Assembly: GCF_032854445.1 (NCBI RefSeq)
Contig: NC_088306.1
Span: 2,538,373-2,602,372, forward strand
Source: Liolophura sinensis
Taxonomy: Eukaryota; Mollusca; Polyplacophora; Chitonida; Chitonidae
Direction: 5' to 3'
Length of the DNA stretch: 64,000 nucleotides
Shown here: positions 24,499 through 35,339 of the stretch, piece after piece
How the letters are laid out: the number at the start of each line of letters is the position of its first letter
Numbering within the stretch: the stretch's first letter is position 1
The notes under the pieces: model-generated
Seen by the model: only the letters and a program-made list of their open reading frames with translations
Database searches by the model: none
Told to the model about the DNA's origin: nothing
Position numbers and translations under genes: made by a program

Positions 24499-25407
24499 GT
24501 TTGGGCAGTGACAAACAAGGGATGAAATTTGCCCCAGCACGGCCGTATAGGGCCTATATCCCTGACGCAAAAGCGATCCACGATATCCATTATATGACAC
24601 CACAATAGTCTAGGCCTAATGTTTAAGCCTATGGTTTTCTAGCATAAGACACATATGGGAAAAGAGAAGCAGAGAAGCAACGACAGATTAAAGGATAGTC
24701 GTACTTTACTATATGTACGCTATATCAATATTACGGCTAAGCCTAGGGCCTCTTGGTACAGCTCTCTCAGAACTCAAGCTTTTAATTTACCCAGACATTA
24801 TGGTATTTTATATCAAATTTTTAAAAATGAGTTTTGTTATGGTTTATCTTTTCCTGCGTCACCAGATTAGCCCAGAGAGATTTCCACCTAATGTAGCCCA
24901 TATAGGCCGATAGACCGGTCAATCAATATATGACGCCAAACTGCTGCTAAACTCTCAGCTTTTATATCTTTCCAAACATAAAATTTAGAGACAGAAAATG
25001 TCATATATTTGGCGACACAAGTCCGTACTTTACATTCATGTTATGTGCACGAATCATTCTAAGGTCTAATGCACTGACTAATTAACCCAGTGTTCTTTTG
25101 AAGTGATTGAAAGAAGGATATTCCGCCAGGGGAAGTTATCTGACTAGTCAGATGACTGTGCCATTTATGTTACCTTATTCTCCTATTCAACGGAGAGAGT
25201 GAAGGACATTTCATTTCAAAACACGGAGGGCCTATATATAATCCTACCATCCTGCCTTCCAGCCTGCAAATTTGTCAACTATATATCTACATCTATATCT
25301 ATATAATTATACATGCATGCTTACATAATTGCACGGTTGCTTACAAAATCAAAGTATGTGTATCTGACAAAAATCACCGGTCCTGTATAGGTCATAAAGC
25401 GTCGGAT
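24499..25407. other. No gene recognised
   Basis: Non-coding. An AT microsatellite-like patch (atatctacatctatatctat) lies near 25,280. Confidence 0.35.
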
Positions 25408-25735
25408 TTGGGGGCGGAGGATCAAGGGTAAATCCTGGATTGGGTCACACCTAAGACTTTAAAAGGCAGTTGTAACTTCCTCGCTTGGCGCGCTGCGTTA
25501 CCAGGATAGTGTAACGACTGGTTGACCCGTATCAGTATAATGGCTTCGGTGGTGCGGCTTACTTGTCTTCGGTAAGTCGTTTCAGTGAAGCAACACCAGA
25601 TAAAAGAGCGTTGGAAATCCGTCCTACAACAAAGGAGGCACATTGCATATGCTTACACCTGAAGGCTCCCTCGTCGTGATATGAATGAAAAACTGTTAAC
25701 CACGGCGTTAAACCCTAAGCACGCACTGACTCACT
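25408..25735 (+). mobile_element. SINE-B
   Basis: The head has gggtaaatcctggattgggt and cacacctaagactttaaaag. The body has acgactggttgacccgtatc and gtaagtcgtttcagtgaagc. The tail has gatatgaatgaaaaactgtt, cggcgttaaaccctaagc and degenerate (actc)n. The 5' end of the head is diverged. Confidence 0.85.
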
Positions 25736-26399
25736 CTGATACATATGAAACTATGAACACATACGTTAACACACTCCCTCTTTTTGCATAGTGACATCTT
25801 GACCTATGTCTCTGGGATATGTTACTTTTTATTTCAGGGGGTGTTGAAATACGGTCAACTGGTAGGGAAAGTCCAATATCTGCTAAAGTAAGCAAGGCAG
25901 TTTTTCTGGAGGAATCCTCTACCAGTGAAACAAGCCGCTCTGGCAAAGGTGTTCAAGGCATTATAGAGAACCAGTCTACACAAATACATGCATATATTCA
26001 TTAATAAAAAAAAGGAAAGTAGGTACATTATGGTGGTTTACACATGCAATTAAGTACATGGCAAAACGCTTGATATTATGCAGCGAGTTAAACGCGTTTT
26101 AATTCACGAACCCCAAACCGAGAAAACCTGCATTCTCCGTATATATGTGGCATTACTTGTGTACAATTACAGCTGTTAATCCGTTTCAAAGGTATAGGTT
26201 GAATACATTTTCTTATGCGTGCATAAATTTATGGAAAGGAAGGCATCCCCAAAAGTGAAAATAAGAAAACCAAATTTCTTTCTACTTCCAGTAGGACAAG
26301 TACAAGTGACATGCTTCATTGCACTGCAAACTGTTGCTTAAGTAGAGATCCCCCACATCAAGCAGCAGACAACAAGACACTCTAGTCGACAAGACAAAG
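25736..26399. other. No gene recognised
   Basis: Non-coding. A short frame at 25,819-26,004 has no domain. Confidence 0.35.
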
Positions 26400-26844
26400 G
26401 GTTGGGACCAAAACTGAGCACAGAAAATTTAACAAACAACGACCTCCAATGGCTTTCCCTCTGTCTGACGAAGAACAGCGTGTTTTGTTTTTATTGCCGA
26501 AAATGCCACCGAAACAAGGAACTGACGGTGAGTAAAAATTTGGAGAGTGCATTTACAAAGGATGGATTCCAGAACTGGAAAAAAGCTGGACAGAGATTTC
26601 AGCAACATGAACAGAATGAAGGACATCGGGAAGTTGTGTATAAATTAAAATCTTATGAAAATAGACCGACCAAGGCACAACTTTCGGACCAATTATCTAA
26701 ATCTCATGGTCTTAACAGAGAAATGTTTCTGAAGCAGATGTCAAGTTTGTGAATGTTGCTGAGGCATGGAAGAGCTATCCGCGGACACCAGGATATGGAA
26801 TCCAATCTTAAACCACCTCTTTTACTGAGATTAGAATATACGCG

Positions 26845-26908
26845 TCATGTCTGACATTCGTATGCCACTCGTAGTCCGTAAAGGGCGTTCCAAGTCGATC
26901 ATCGCAAG
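26845..26908 (-). repeat. U-element terminal motif inside hAT remnant
   Basis: Contains gacattcgtatgccactcgt and agtccgtaaagggcgttcca, almost identical to 11,814 and 41,946. It interrupts the hAT reading between the ESNL and EDIPALTKWV blocks, so it arrived after the transposase. Confidence 0.7.
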
Positions 26909-26917
26909 ATTCAGAAG

Positions 26918-27094
26918 TTTCATTTCATTTCATTTCATTGGTGTTTTACGCCGTACTCAAGAATATTTCACTCATACGACGGCGGCCAGCATTATGGTGG
27001 GTGGAAACCGGGCACAGCCCGGGGGAAACCCACGACCATCCGCAGGTTGCTGACAAACCTTCCCACGTACGGCCGGAGAGAAAGCCAGCATGAT
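26918..27094 (-). mobile_element. SINE-A, 5'-truncated, with 13-bp TSD
   Basis: Direct repeats caagattcagaag flank it at 26,905-26,917 and 27,095-27,107. The plus strand begins with the (catttcattt)n complement of the tail, then ggtgttttacgccgtactca and ends at gaaagccagcatga, so the tRNA-like head is missing (5' truncation). The tail is (aaatg)n-like rather than (aaat)n. Confidence 0.95.
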
Positions 27095-27380
27095 CAAGAT
27101 TCAGAAGACATTCCTGCACTGACAAAATGGGTTGTAAAGAGCAAGTACCTTTCACCTGACTGTAAACGAGTGTATTTTTTTGATGGAGCAAGGTTTGCTG
27201 AGACAGATATTAGCCAACATCCATGAAGCTGGCTTTTATGGCATTATCGCTGATGAGACAAGGGACATCAACAATCAATAGCAGTTATGCATGTGCATCC
27301 GATGGGTGGATACCGAATTCGAAATCCATGTTGGCAAAAATCAAGTATTTTTTGTCCGTTGGAGATTTTGATGTTGTTCA

Positions 27381-27861
27381 TGGCAGATCGGCTCAGCGAT
27401 TTATCTGGTTCATATGGGTAGATATTTAGGAAAATCGTCTCTCACGTAGTTCGGATATCAGCTGTTCTGGCATTGAAATCACCACATATAATAAACTGGT
27501 TTGCGAGGTGTCTTGGAACTCTGCTATCTTATTACCGATTCTGTTAAAGACGCCAAGGGGCACAAAGGGCTGTCTTCCTGAATTCTCAGGCAGTACGTAG
27601 CACTAGCACAGGTAAAGGTCATATGAAAATCCAGAAGAAATTTTAACTCACATAATATCGTCATTCTCAGATGAAATAAGAGATTCACTATTAACTAAGC
27701 CAGTTCTTATATATCCAGTGGTACTGCCCTATGATAGTTTTTGCAGATATCTTTTCAACAAGTTCGGTTTAACTGATGATATTCACATCCACTAGGTTGC
27801 CAGCCCAGTGAATAGGATAACATCAATTTCACTAAAGACACACTGGAGCTCAGGCCCCTGC
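27381..27861. other. No gene recognised
   Basis: May be the decayed remainder of the hAT transposase, but no catalytic block was recognised. Confidence 0.3.
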
Positions 27862-29310
27862 TTGCCGTGGGTTGCGGTTGAGGGGCGTGTTGGTCTTGAA
27901 AGACCCTCATGCTCAGCACTCCACTTTGGGCCTTACTTGGAGAGACACCGAAGGGGGTCGGATGGGACCATTTGGCTTGGTCACGTCTTGTCCTCTGGTC
28001 GCAAAATTTCTCCGTAACACCTTTCTGTAAAGAATAAATGTATTTCTCAAATTTCGTTTAGGCGGCTATGTTTGAGACGGTGCTCATGGGTGGGAACTGG
28101 GTTTGCTTATCAAGGCCATCTATTTGAGTACACCTCATGTGGAGTCCTTGGTGTGTTTCCTGCTTGGTATCCACAGGTTCAGGCATGGCCCTTAGTGGCA
28201 CTCCGTGGAGTATCTACCAAGTCATCCTTTAGGCCGACATCGTTAAGAGCAGATAAGAAGAGGAAGTTCGAGGTTTCGTCAGACCCTCTCGATAAGAATA
28301 ATGGACAGGACAGTTCGCCAGCTTTCATTGTTCTCATCTAAGAGTGAACAAAGGCCGGCCTCGAAAATTCATCCTTTTGTCTTGAAGAGAGCTCTTCAGG
28401 GTGCAGAAGGAAGTTTAAAAACGTTAAAAACTGAAATTCCGAGACATTCTCATTGTAAGTTTCCGGAAAGAAGAATCAATAAATTTATTAACGTTTAAAG
28501 AAACTTTCACACATGCCTATTTTTTTGCATCCGCTCACGATTCCCTGTCAGGGAATAATTCGTATCAGGGATCGGGATATTATTGACCTTTCAGAAGAAA
28601 AAATACGCTCAGAATTGAAATCACCGTGTTGTTACCAGTTTGAACCGCTTCACTGCAAAGAATTCTGGTAACATCCTGAAACTAAATACATATCTTTTGA
28701 CCTTCAGTAGTAAACCTCTTCCTTTGTATATCTACGTCTAGGGCTAAAGTGGATTTATACATACCTAACCCGACATGTTGTTTCAATTGCCTAAAATTTG
28801 GTCACGGCAAGAGCCATTGTAAAACATATCTTTTGACCTTCAGTACTAAATCTCTTTCTTCGTATATCTACACACTGGCCCGTTTAGAGTTAATGTGGAT
28901 TTATATATACCTAGCCCGACACGTTGGTTCAATTCCCAAAAATTTGGTCACGGCAAGAACCAATGTAAAAAAAAACTGGTTTGTTTCCCATGCGGCAGTA
29001 AAGGTCATGATGACTGCAGCAGCACAGTTAAGTGTTGTAATTGCAGTGAAGGCCACATGTCCTCTTCGGACTGTCCGCTCTTTTTAAAAGAAGAAGAAAT
29101 AATTAATATAAAAACTTTAGATCAACATATGTTACAAAGATACATTAACTCTTAAAAATTATTCATTATTCGGCACTTATTCCAATGTAGGGGAGCGATC
29201 TTCGTAAATAACAATATTATTCACAGCCCTAGAGCATCCTCTGGATGCAGACCTTCAGGATGTGGCTGTTAGTGTTTCACTAGCTGAAACAATCACACCA
29301 TGTTTCAACT
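27862..29310 (+). mobile_element. I-type LINE copy A, truncated and deleted
   Basis: It starts inside the 5' UTR (tgcttgccgtgggttgcg, matching copy B at 33,160) and runs through ORF1. ORF1 N-terminus: RADKKRKFEVSSDPLD at about 28,248. Zinc knuckles: FGHGKNQCKKKLVCFPCGSK at 28,940-28,999, then CCNCSEGHMSSSDCPLF. Near 29,120-29,150 it jumps from ORF1 into the endonuclease part of ORF2 (YSALIPM-like, then SLAETIT), with about 1 kb missing relative to copy B. It ends near 29,310 with no RT, RNase H or 3' tail. A 136-bp part of ORF1 is tandemly duplicated (28,688-28,823 and 28,824-28,965), which shifts the frame. It encodes no functional protein. Confidence 0.85.
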
Positions 29311-29959
29311 ACTCACCTGGACAATGATGTGAATCGTTGTACATTGGCAGTTTACTCACCTGCGTTAGAGAAAGATGTTCTCTTTCTATACACGCAGAAT
29401 TGGAATCAATAGTCCCTATCCTCGATCCAGCTGATGGGACAACATATTTCAACTTGTAAATGTTTCCACCAATGGATATAAGCACTTTGAAATCTAAGAT
29501 TAGATGGATGGAGAGTTACAGGATTTATGCGTCAAAACCGACAATCGTATGCCGGCCGTATATATACTTGATCTGAAAACTGATAAACAATGTTCTGAAT
29601 GACAATTTAATAAAAAAAAAAAAACAATAAAAGAATCCCATCACCAAAACTATTCTCAGTATCTATGAAAACTAATAAGGACGTTCTAGGTCCATAGTCA
29701 CAAGCCCAGCAGTCAACAGTTTTCAACGACGGAGGAAAGACGCAAGGTATATTTTACACCACTGAGTGAAACGAGCATTCAAATCGTGTACTATGCTAGA
29801 ATATCAGTTGTGTATAACAATGTGTATCTCAGCTGCGCTTTGACTACAGTTGTTCGTATATCCAAACGAGGTGATTTCATTCAGCACAATGAATATATGG
29901 TTCCTAGCCCCGGTTAAGCGAAATTAGACGCAAACAAGAAGGAGAGCGCCAGGAGTTCT
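29311..29959. other. No gene; small U-like trace near 29,526
   Basis: 29,526-29,560 (ccgacaatcgtatgccggcc) resembles the outer part of the U terminal motif. A 12-base A run lies near 29,610. Otherwise nothing was recognised. Confidence 0.35.
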
Positions 29960-31858
29960 GTACGCTCTGTCTATATTTACTTACAAGAAAATTATATTCA
30001 TAGTAAAACTTAAACTTTGAGTAAATGCGTTTGATGGTATAACCTTGACACTAGTATTTGCAGCAATAACTTACGACGTTGATTGAAATCATCACACAAC
30101 ACACAGGATCTAACAAATGCCATACAAGATATGTACACACCATATACAGGGCTGTTACAACAAAGGTGATACAAAACTCCAGTAAATAAATAACTCACAA
30201 AAAAACAACCAATAATGAAGTAAAAAACACCTGGTAATGAAACAAAACCAATAGTGAAATAAAATTAACCAGTTATGAAATGCCAGTCCTGAACAACAAA
30301 AAAACCACCGGTGACATAAAATGAGATTTTTTCATTACTAACTGATTTTTATTTTACCACTGGTCTCTCCTTTAACAGGGAGACAATTTTATGGCACCAT
30401 GTATTTTACAAAGTGAACCAATTTTCCATTTCCAGTGAAACGAAAGTTCAAAGAGTTAAAGCTGTTACATGGGTGTTAACGTCCGCTTTCAACATCCGTC
30501 CACGCTCGTAGAACTTCACAGAGTTTCATGAATTTTTAAGAGACTTTGAGAGATTTGGCGAAATGTCAAGATTTCACAAGATATTCCGAATTTTTGACTC
30601 CGAGCGTCTCTTTTGGCATACGTATCTTGTGTGTTCCTCTTTCGGCGAATGCGTTCTTTGTCAGTAGTGGACGGATGAAAAGTTTTGTGTAAGCAATTTT
30701 GTGTATTATTTGATTGTCCCTTGTCCCTGTATTGTAATCTCAGGAACTGGTAATAAGTGCTAAAAAGTTCCGAAAGAAATTTAAACATTGCCGAAGGAAT
30801 AACATATTTCATTTTACGCTGTTTGTGCAGTGTATGAATAACACGATGATTGCTGAGAAATCAATGTGACCAGAGTGACTTCCAAGTGAACTGCAACGTC
30901 CAAACTGTGAAATCGCTGTACGATTTGCATGTACTATGGGTCTATAGTCAGCAATTTAAAAAGTTGAGAAATAATGAAACGCCGTTTTCACGTCAAAGAT
31001 ATTGCTTAATATGTTTAGTGCCTAATTCGAACTGAGTTGATTTCTTTAATCTTGTCTTAAATATTGGCCTTGACATGACACTAATCGCGTGGGAATCAAA
31101 GCAAAACTAATGATGGACGAAACAATGTTTCTTTCAGTGAAGGAGAGAAATGCAATCGACTGTATATGTAAATTGTTGTGCCCTGCTGTGTAAGATGATA
31201 AACTGCAAGAGACTTGTAACAAACCGGAACCGGAAAAACCTTGTAAATAAAAATCAATCGTTAATGAAAAAAACACGTTTTATATCATTACTGGTTGATT
31301 TTTGTTTTATATCTGGTATGTCATTACGGGTCATATTTTATTGCGCTAATGGTTTTATTTCACCACTGGGTGTTTTATTTCTCCACTACTGGTTATTTTT
31401 AGTGAGCTACGTCATTACTTGTTTTATATCAGAATTGGTTGTAACAAGGCTTCCCTCAGTATATTGCTGTCCAGATAAGAATTCACAATGTCAAAATTGA
31501 AACAATCCCTCCTGTCGTAAAGTCTGTGGAAGAGGAAACCGTTCTTGGTCTGTAGAAATACAGGCTCAGATAAGATATGCCATATGCAGAGCCTGTAGTT
31601 TCCTTTAAATCCAACGAAGGTAGGTAAATATCTTTGACAGCATTGTTTAACACCAGCAGATCATCAATATATCGTTTAGTGAATGAGAAAGATCGAGTCT
31701 GGCTAGAATTACTTCTTAATTGTTTCAGAATATCGTCGTTTTTATACGAGAACATATTTAGTTTGCCCCAAAGAGGGGCACAGTTTGTACCCATCGGTGT
31801 TTGTGTCCAACACGAGCCTTGGACAGGCATTTGTAGCTCCCCTAAGTTTATAATTTAA
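29960..31858 (-). pseudogene. RT pseudogene (probable Penelope-like), split by an insertion
   Basis: Minus-strand frame 31,830-31,447 contains TPMGTNCAPLWGKLNMFSY and, further on, SFSFTKRYIDDLLVLNN and LDLKETTGSAYGISYLSLYF. These are the PMGTNxAP and YIDD RT boxes and the downstream D-x-x-xSASYLDL region. The reading resumes on the other side of a 1.3-kb insertion at 30,150 with NSPVYGVYISCMAFVRSCVL and continues (LLLQILVSRLYHQTHLLKV, then FYYEYNFLVSKYRQSVQ) to about 29,960, the usual C-terminal end of this RT type. The active-site YIDD is present but the flanks carry frameshifts and no N-terminus is visible. The type differs from the RT at 11,960. I favour a Penelope-like element, but the exact clade is uncertain. 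Confidence 0.6.
30153..31446. mobile_element. Non-autonomous element with long imperfect TIRs
   Basis: The left end begins tgttacaacaaaggtgat and the right end, reverse-complemented, begins tgttacaaccaattctga. Inverted similarity continues for about 150-200 bp on both sides through repeated motifs of the form ccagtaatgaaataaaac (for example 30,204-30,290 against 31,300-31,440). The interior has no open frame with a domain. It sits between two parts of the RT pseudogene that read almost continuously across it, which fixes the boundaries to within a few bases. A clean target duplication was not resolved (flanks gggc and aggc). Confidence 0.65.
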
Positions 31859-31897
31859 TATCACACTTCAGGTGATTTACGGTAAGACCAAATAATT

Positions 31898-32520
31898 TTC
31901 TTTACTTGGTTGTACTCTGAAGGTGTTCGCAGAAAGAATGGGCCTGAATATGAGCCAGACACTAATAGCAGTATCCAGAATAGGATCGACAGGCCTTTGC
32001 GAGATGTCAAATCAATCATCAACACAAAGAAGGATGTGGAATTCAGCAATTACAGGCATGTGGTAGAAGCAAAGCGTAAAGAGTTGAAGAGCCTAGGAGA
32101 AAGGCAAAAAGAAAAACAATCCTGACAATCCGAGCGCAGACGAGATCAAAATGATGTACGAACAAGGTGTTTTGGGGTCAGGTATGTCAACATTTTTGAC
32201 GCTCAGATAATTAGGAGTTGTTATATATTATATATATTGCATACATATTAAATTTTATTAGTAATAATAAACACACGAATAAGTTAAAAGCTCTCATAAT
32301 ATTTAAAAGCTCTCATAACCACTTAGTTGTTCAATTGTCTTTTCAGCAAACCCGCGATCCCTTTTCCGTACAGTGTAGATGAATGTTGGCATTTCAGTTC
32401 TTCAGGTTTACAGGACGTCAAGAGCATGCCCTCCTAAGGTGGGATGACATTGAGTTGAAGACCAATTCAACTGGAGTGTCACGAATTCTCTTGTAACTGG
32501 ACTTTTCTTGAATTCCGAAA
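31898..32520 (+). pseudogene. Crypton/DUF3504-like tyrosine recombinase with intron
   Basis: Exon 1 reads LYSEGVRRKNGPEYEPDT, then VEFSNYRHVVEAKRKELKSL and, after a frameshift near 32,122, ADEIKMMYEQGVLGS. This is the N-terminal core-binding region of KIAA1958/ZMYM/QRICH1-type DUF3504 proteins, derived from Crypton recombinases. A GT-AG intron (32,182-32,346, 165 bp) joins exactly in frame to NPRSLFRTV, where a TAG at 32,376-32,378 replaces the expected Trp codon. After another frameshift come FTGRQEHALLRWDDIELKTN and STGV; the Arg of GRQEH corresponds to the first catalytic Arg. The C-terminal catalytic part (H-x-x-R, Tyr) is not visible. The intron suggests a gene-like or intron-bearing recombinase that has decayed. 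Confidence 0.65.
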
Positions 32521-32997
32521 TAATTTATGCTGCAGATAGGTTCACTTACAAACACTTCAGGGGAAAAATTTTGGATAAATTTGAACTTCTTTTTAAACTG
32601 GAAAAAATAATACTGCATTTTATTTAAAGGGCTATCATATAAACTTAAAAGTAAAGCATAATAGCTCTGTGTACCTAGTTTTTCAGCGTTACAAATTAAA
32701 ACTGAGGCTTACACCTTTAAAGTCTTTGTTAAATTTATGCACCCAGAACGAAATATCTCGAATCCCCTATGGACAACAGTCTACAGCAAACACCAAATCT
32801 TCAGGTTAGGATGGTTAACCCTACTAAGAAAATCTGCAATCTAGAGGTTGTCTGTAGTAATAACCCCTTTGACGGATGACAGAAAACATAGAAATGCTAG
32901 AACCAAACAAACAGCTATCCGACAATGACGGAATAAGCAACGGTGACTTTCCTGTCATGCCTGTGACCTAATTCATTTCCAATATGATGTCATCAGC
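32521..32997. other. No gene recognised
   Basis: Possibly the decayed end of the recombinase pseudogene. No catalytic Tyr block was found. Confidence 0.3.
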
Positions 32998-34308
32998 CTC
33001 AACCCCCGTGGGGTTTCCGGGGTGATAAGAATAGGACCTCAGCCCTCTAGGCAAGCTTGTCGTAAAAGACGACTAACCTAGAGCTCTCATGTGTGAGCCC
33101 GGTGAATATAATAGGCTCACATCTTCTCGGTTGTGTGAGAGGCAACCGGGGAGCGACCTGTTTGCCGTGGGTTGCGACCCGTAATCTCCGAGAACGGGAT
33201 CCTGGTGGCTGAGGGTGTGTTGGTCTTGCGAGATCCTCACGCCCAACACGTCACTTTGGCTCTTACTTGCAGTGAGACGGGAGGTCGGATGGGCCCGGTC
33301 CGATCAATCGGCTTTGTCACGTCTTGCCTCTGCGTTGTCCCAGAATTTCTCCATAACACCATTCCTTAAAGAAAATGTTATTTCTGAAACTTCGTTTACG
33401 GAACTAGGATTTGAGGCGGTGGCTCATGGGTCAATCGAGTAGATTGAATTTAACCTTTGGTATAAATCAGTCTGTTCGAGTATACATCATATGGAATCCT
33501 TGGTGTCTTTCCTGCCGGGTATTCCCAGGTTCAGGCATCGCCCTTGTTGGCACTCCGTGGTGGGTGGGGAACATATGGGGTGAATCTTTATGATATATAT
33601 TATGCGTTCCTTAAACCACTCTGCTAATGCTTCAAATATATCTATCCGAACTTCCTCCCAGCCCATTTCAGGTGCTGATAAAAAGAGGAAGTTGGAAGTT
33701 TTTTCTGATCCGCTTGATAATAGACAGGACAATTGGCCGGCTTTTATCGTTCTCTCCACTAGGAGTGAACAAAAGCCGGCCTCAAAAATTCATCCTTTTC
33801 TTCTAAAAAGGGCTTTAGAAGGCAGCCGGCACTTTAAAAACCGTTAAAAAACTCCGATCCGGGGACATTCTCATCGAATGTTTCCGGAAACAACACTCAA
33901 AAAATTTATTATCTCTGAAGAAAATCTCTGATATATCTGTTCATACACCCCCTCACAATTCCCTTAACAGCTGTCAGGGAATAATACGTGATAGGGATGA
34001 AGATATCATTATTTCAAGAAGAAATCTGTTCAGAATTTAAGCCACAGGGTGTTGTCAGAGTGAAGCGTTTCACAACAAAAAAGCTGGCAACAACCTCAAA
34101 TTAAATACATACCTTTTGACCTTTAATAGTACTTCTCTGCCATCGTATAGCTACATTGGCCCGTATAGGGTTAATGTGGATTTATATATCCCTACTCCTA
34201 CACGTTGTTTCACTTGCCAAAAATTTGGTCACGGCAAGGGCCAATGCAAAAACAAACTTGTTTGTTTCAGATGCGGCAGCGAAGGTCATGGTGGTTTCGA
34301 CTGCAGTA

Positions 34309-34393
34309 GCTAGTTCGACCATTAAGTCCTATTGAACTTTGTCTGCATGAAACTCACCTGAAGACATCTGACAAAGATAAAATAACTCTGAAA
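34309..34393 (+). repeat. Endonuclease-derived 85-bp patch inside ORF1
   Basis: 34,309-34,393 (agctagttcgaccattaagt ... aaagataaaataactctgaa) duplicates 35,410-35,494 of the same element, where the sequence encodes the endonuclease. Copies A and C have normal ORF1 sequence at this place. The junctions carry short matching bases (agc; aaatt), as expected for template switching or microhomology-mediated repair. Confidence 0.85.
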
Positions 34394-34557
34394 AATTGCA
34401 ACTGTGGTGGAGATCACACGGTCTCCCCCAGGGACTGTCCGCTTTTCCTTAAGGAAAAACAAATAATAAATTTAAAACAAAAAACAATATCTCTTATCAG
34501 GAGGCACGCAAATTGGCCTCCCTGTCTAATTCTTCACTGCAATTTTCCTTTGCCAAT

Positions 34558-34855
34558 ACTACACGGTCAACTCTATATATGAACTATTTAACGGCCATTG
34601 GCCTTTATCATAAGATATCAGTTGTAGTTATTATTAATATATAAATATTTATCGATAAAAAGCTATATATACATTCTTGATATCCTATTTTTTAAACATG
34701 CGGGTTTTCGAGTTTTAACTGTTTTTGTTTGTTCTTATCTTTTTCTAAACATGTCCAAACATCAACGGCCTCGTGTTTCCACCTTGCTCTCGCCACGATA
34801 TGGCTGAAATAGTGCCAATGTGGCCTTTAACCATAATCATTCATTCATTCATTCG
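34558..34855 (+). mobile_element. 5'-truncated I-type LINE tail nested in copy B
   Basis: This 298-bp 3' UTR copy ends gatatggctgaaatagtgcc and (attc)n and is flanked by 9-bp repeats tttgccaat (34,549-34,557 and 34,856-34,864). Copy C shows the empty site (cgtttgtcaatgtggtcaag at 48,953). The insertion is younger than copy B and belongs to the same family. Confidence 0.92.
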
Positions 34856-35339
34856 TTTGCCAATGTGGCCAAGAGAGTAGCATCTGTTACTTCTCAAACT
34901 TCACTGGCTTGGCCGATTGGAAACGACAAACCTAGTTCGATATCTTTACAGCCTGCTGCTAAACCTGCCCGTAATTCCTGTTCAACCCAGACCACTACAA
35001 TAAATCAAAAACCCCCAGTAAATAATACACAACAGATTGATAAACGTGAACCTGATCAAACCAAAAACAAACCTGCCAGAACTAAGTCTGAAAATAAATC
35101 TCATAACGAAAAGAACAAACCTAGTGGCCCCACAGAGCGTCCGTCTAAAGCCATTAGGGACACTGTCCAAACTTTCAAAAAAGAACGTTTGGATCGTTGG
35201 AGGACGTTGGTCCTTCAACATCAGATGCGGATGTGATGGATACATCACCCGCACCTAGGAGATCTTCCAGCCGATCTCCAAGGAAGGGTCGTCACCAGTC
35301 AAAACATAAACAGAAATCCCCTAAACATCTCCCTCCATA

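Larger units (their letters stand above)
26400..27380 (+). pseudogene. hAT transposase (ZMYM1/TTF-zinc-finger type) remnant
   Basis: At 26,440-26,690 the frame reads WLSLCLTKNSVFCFYCRKC, then FTKDGFQNWKKAGQRFQQHE and H.EVVYKLKSYE. This is the TTF-type zinc-finger start of ZMYM1-like hAT proteins (FCFYC, GFxNWKKA, HE). It continues with LRHGRAIRGHQDMESNL (about 26,757-26,808) and resumes after 27,107 with EDIPALTKWV. Near 27,195-27,290 it reads LLRQILANIHEAGFYGIIAD then ETRDINNQ, the D-E-T-x-D core with the first catalytic Asp. Stops and frameshifts occur throughout. The coding region is interrupted by a solo U-end (26,845-26,908) and a SINE-A (26,918-27,094). A domesticated host ZMYM-like gene is a less likely reading. 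Confidence 0.65.

Noticed and set aside
31150-31500. 116-residue plus-strand frame
   Set aside because: It lies across the right inverted repeat of the 1.3-kb element and runs into the RT pseudogene flank, with no domain. Hydrophobic composition comes from T-rich repeat sequence.
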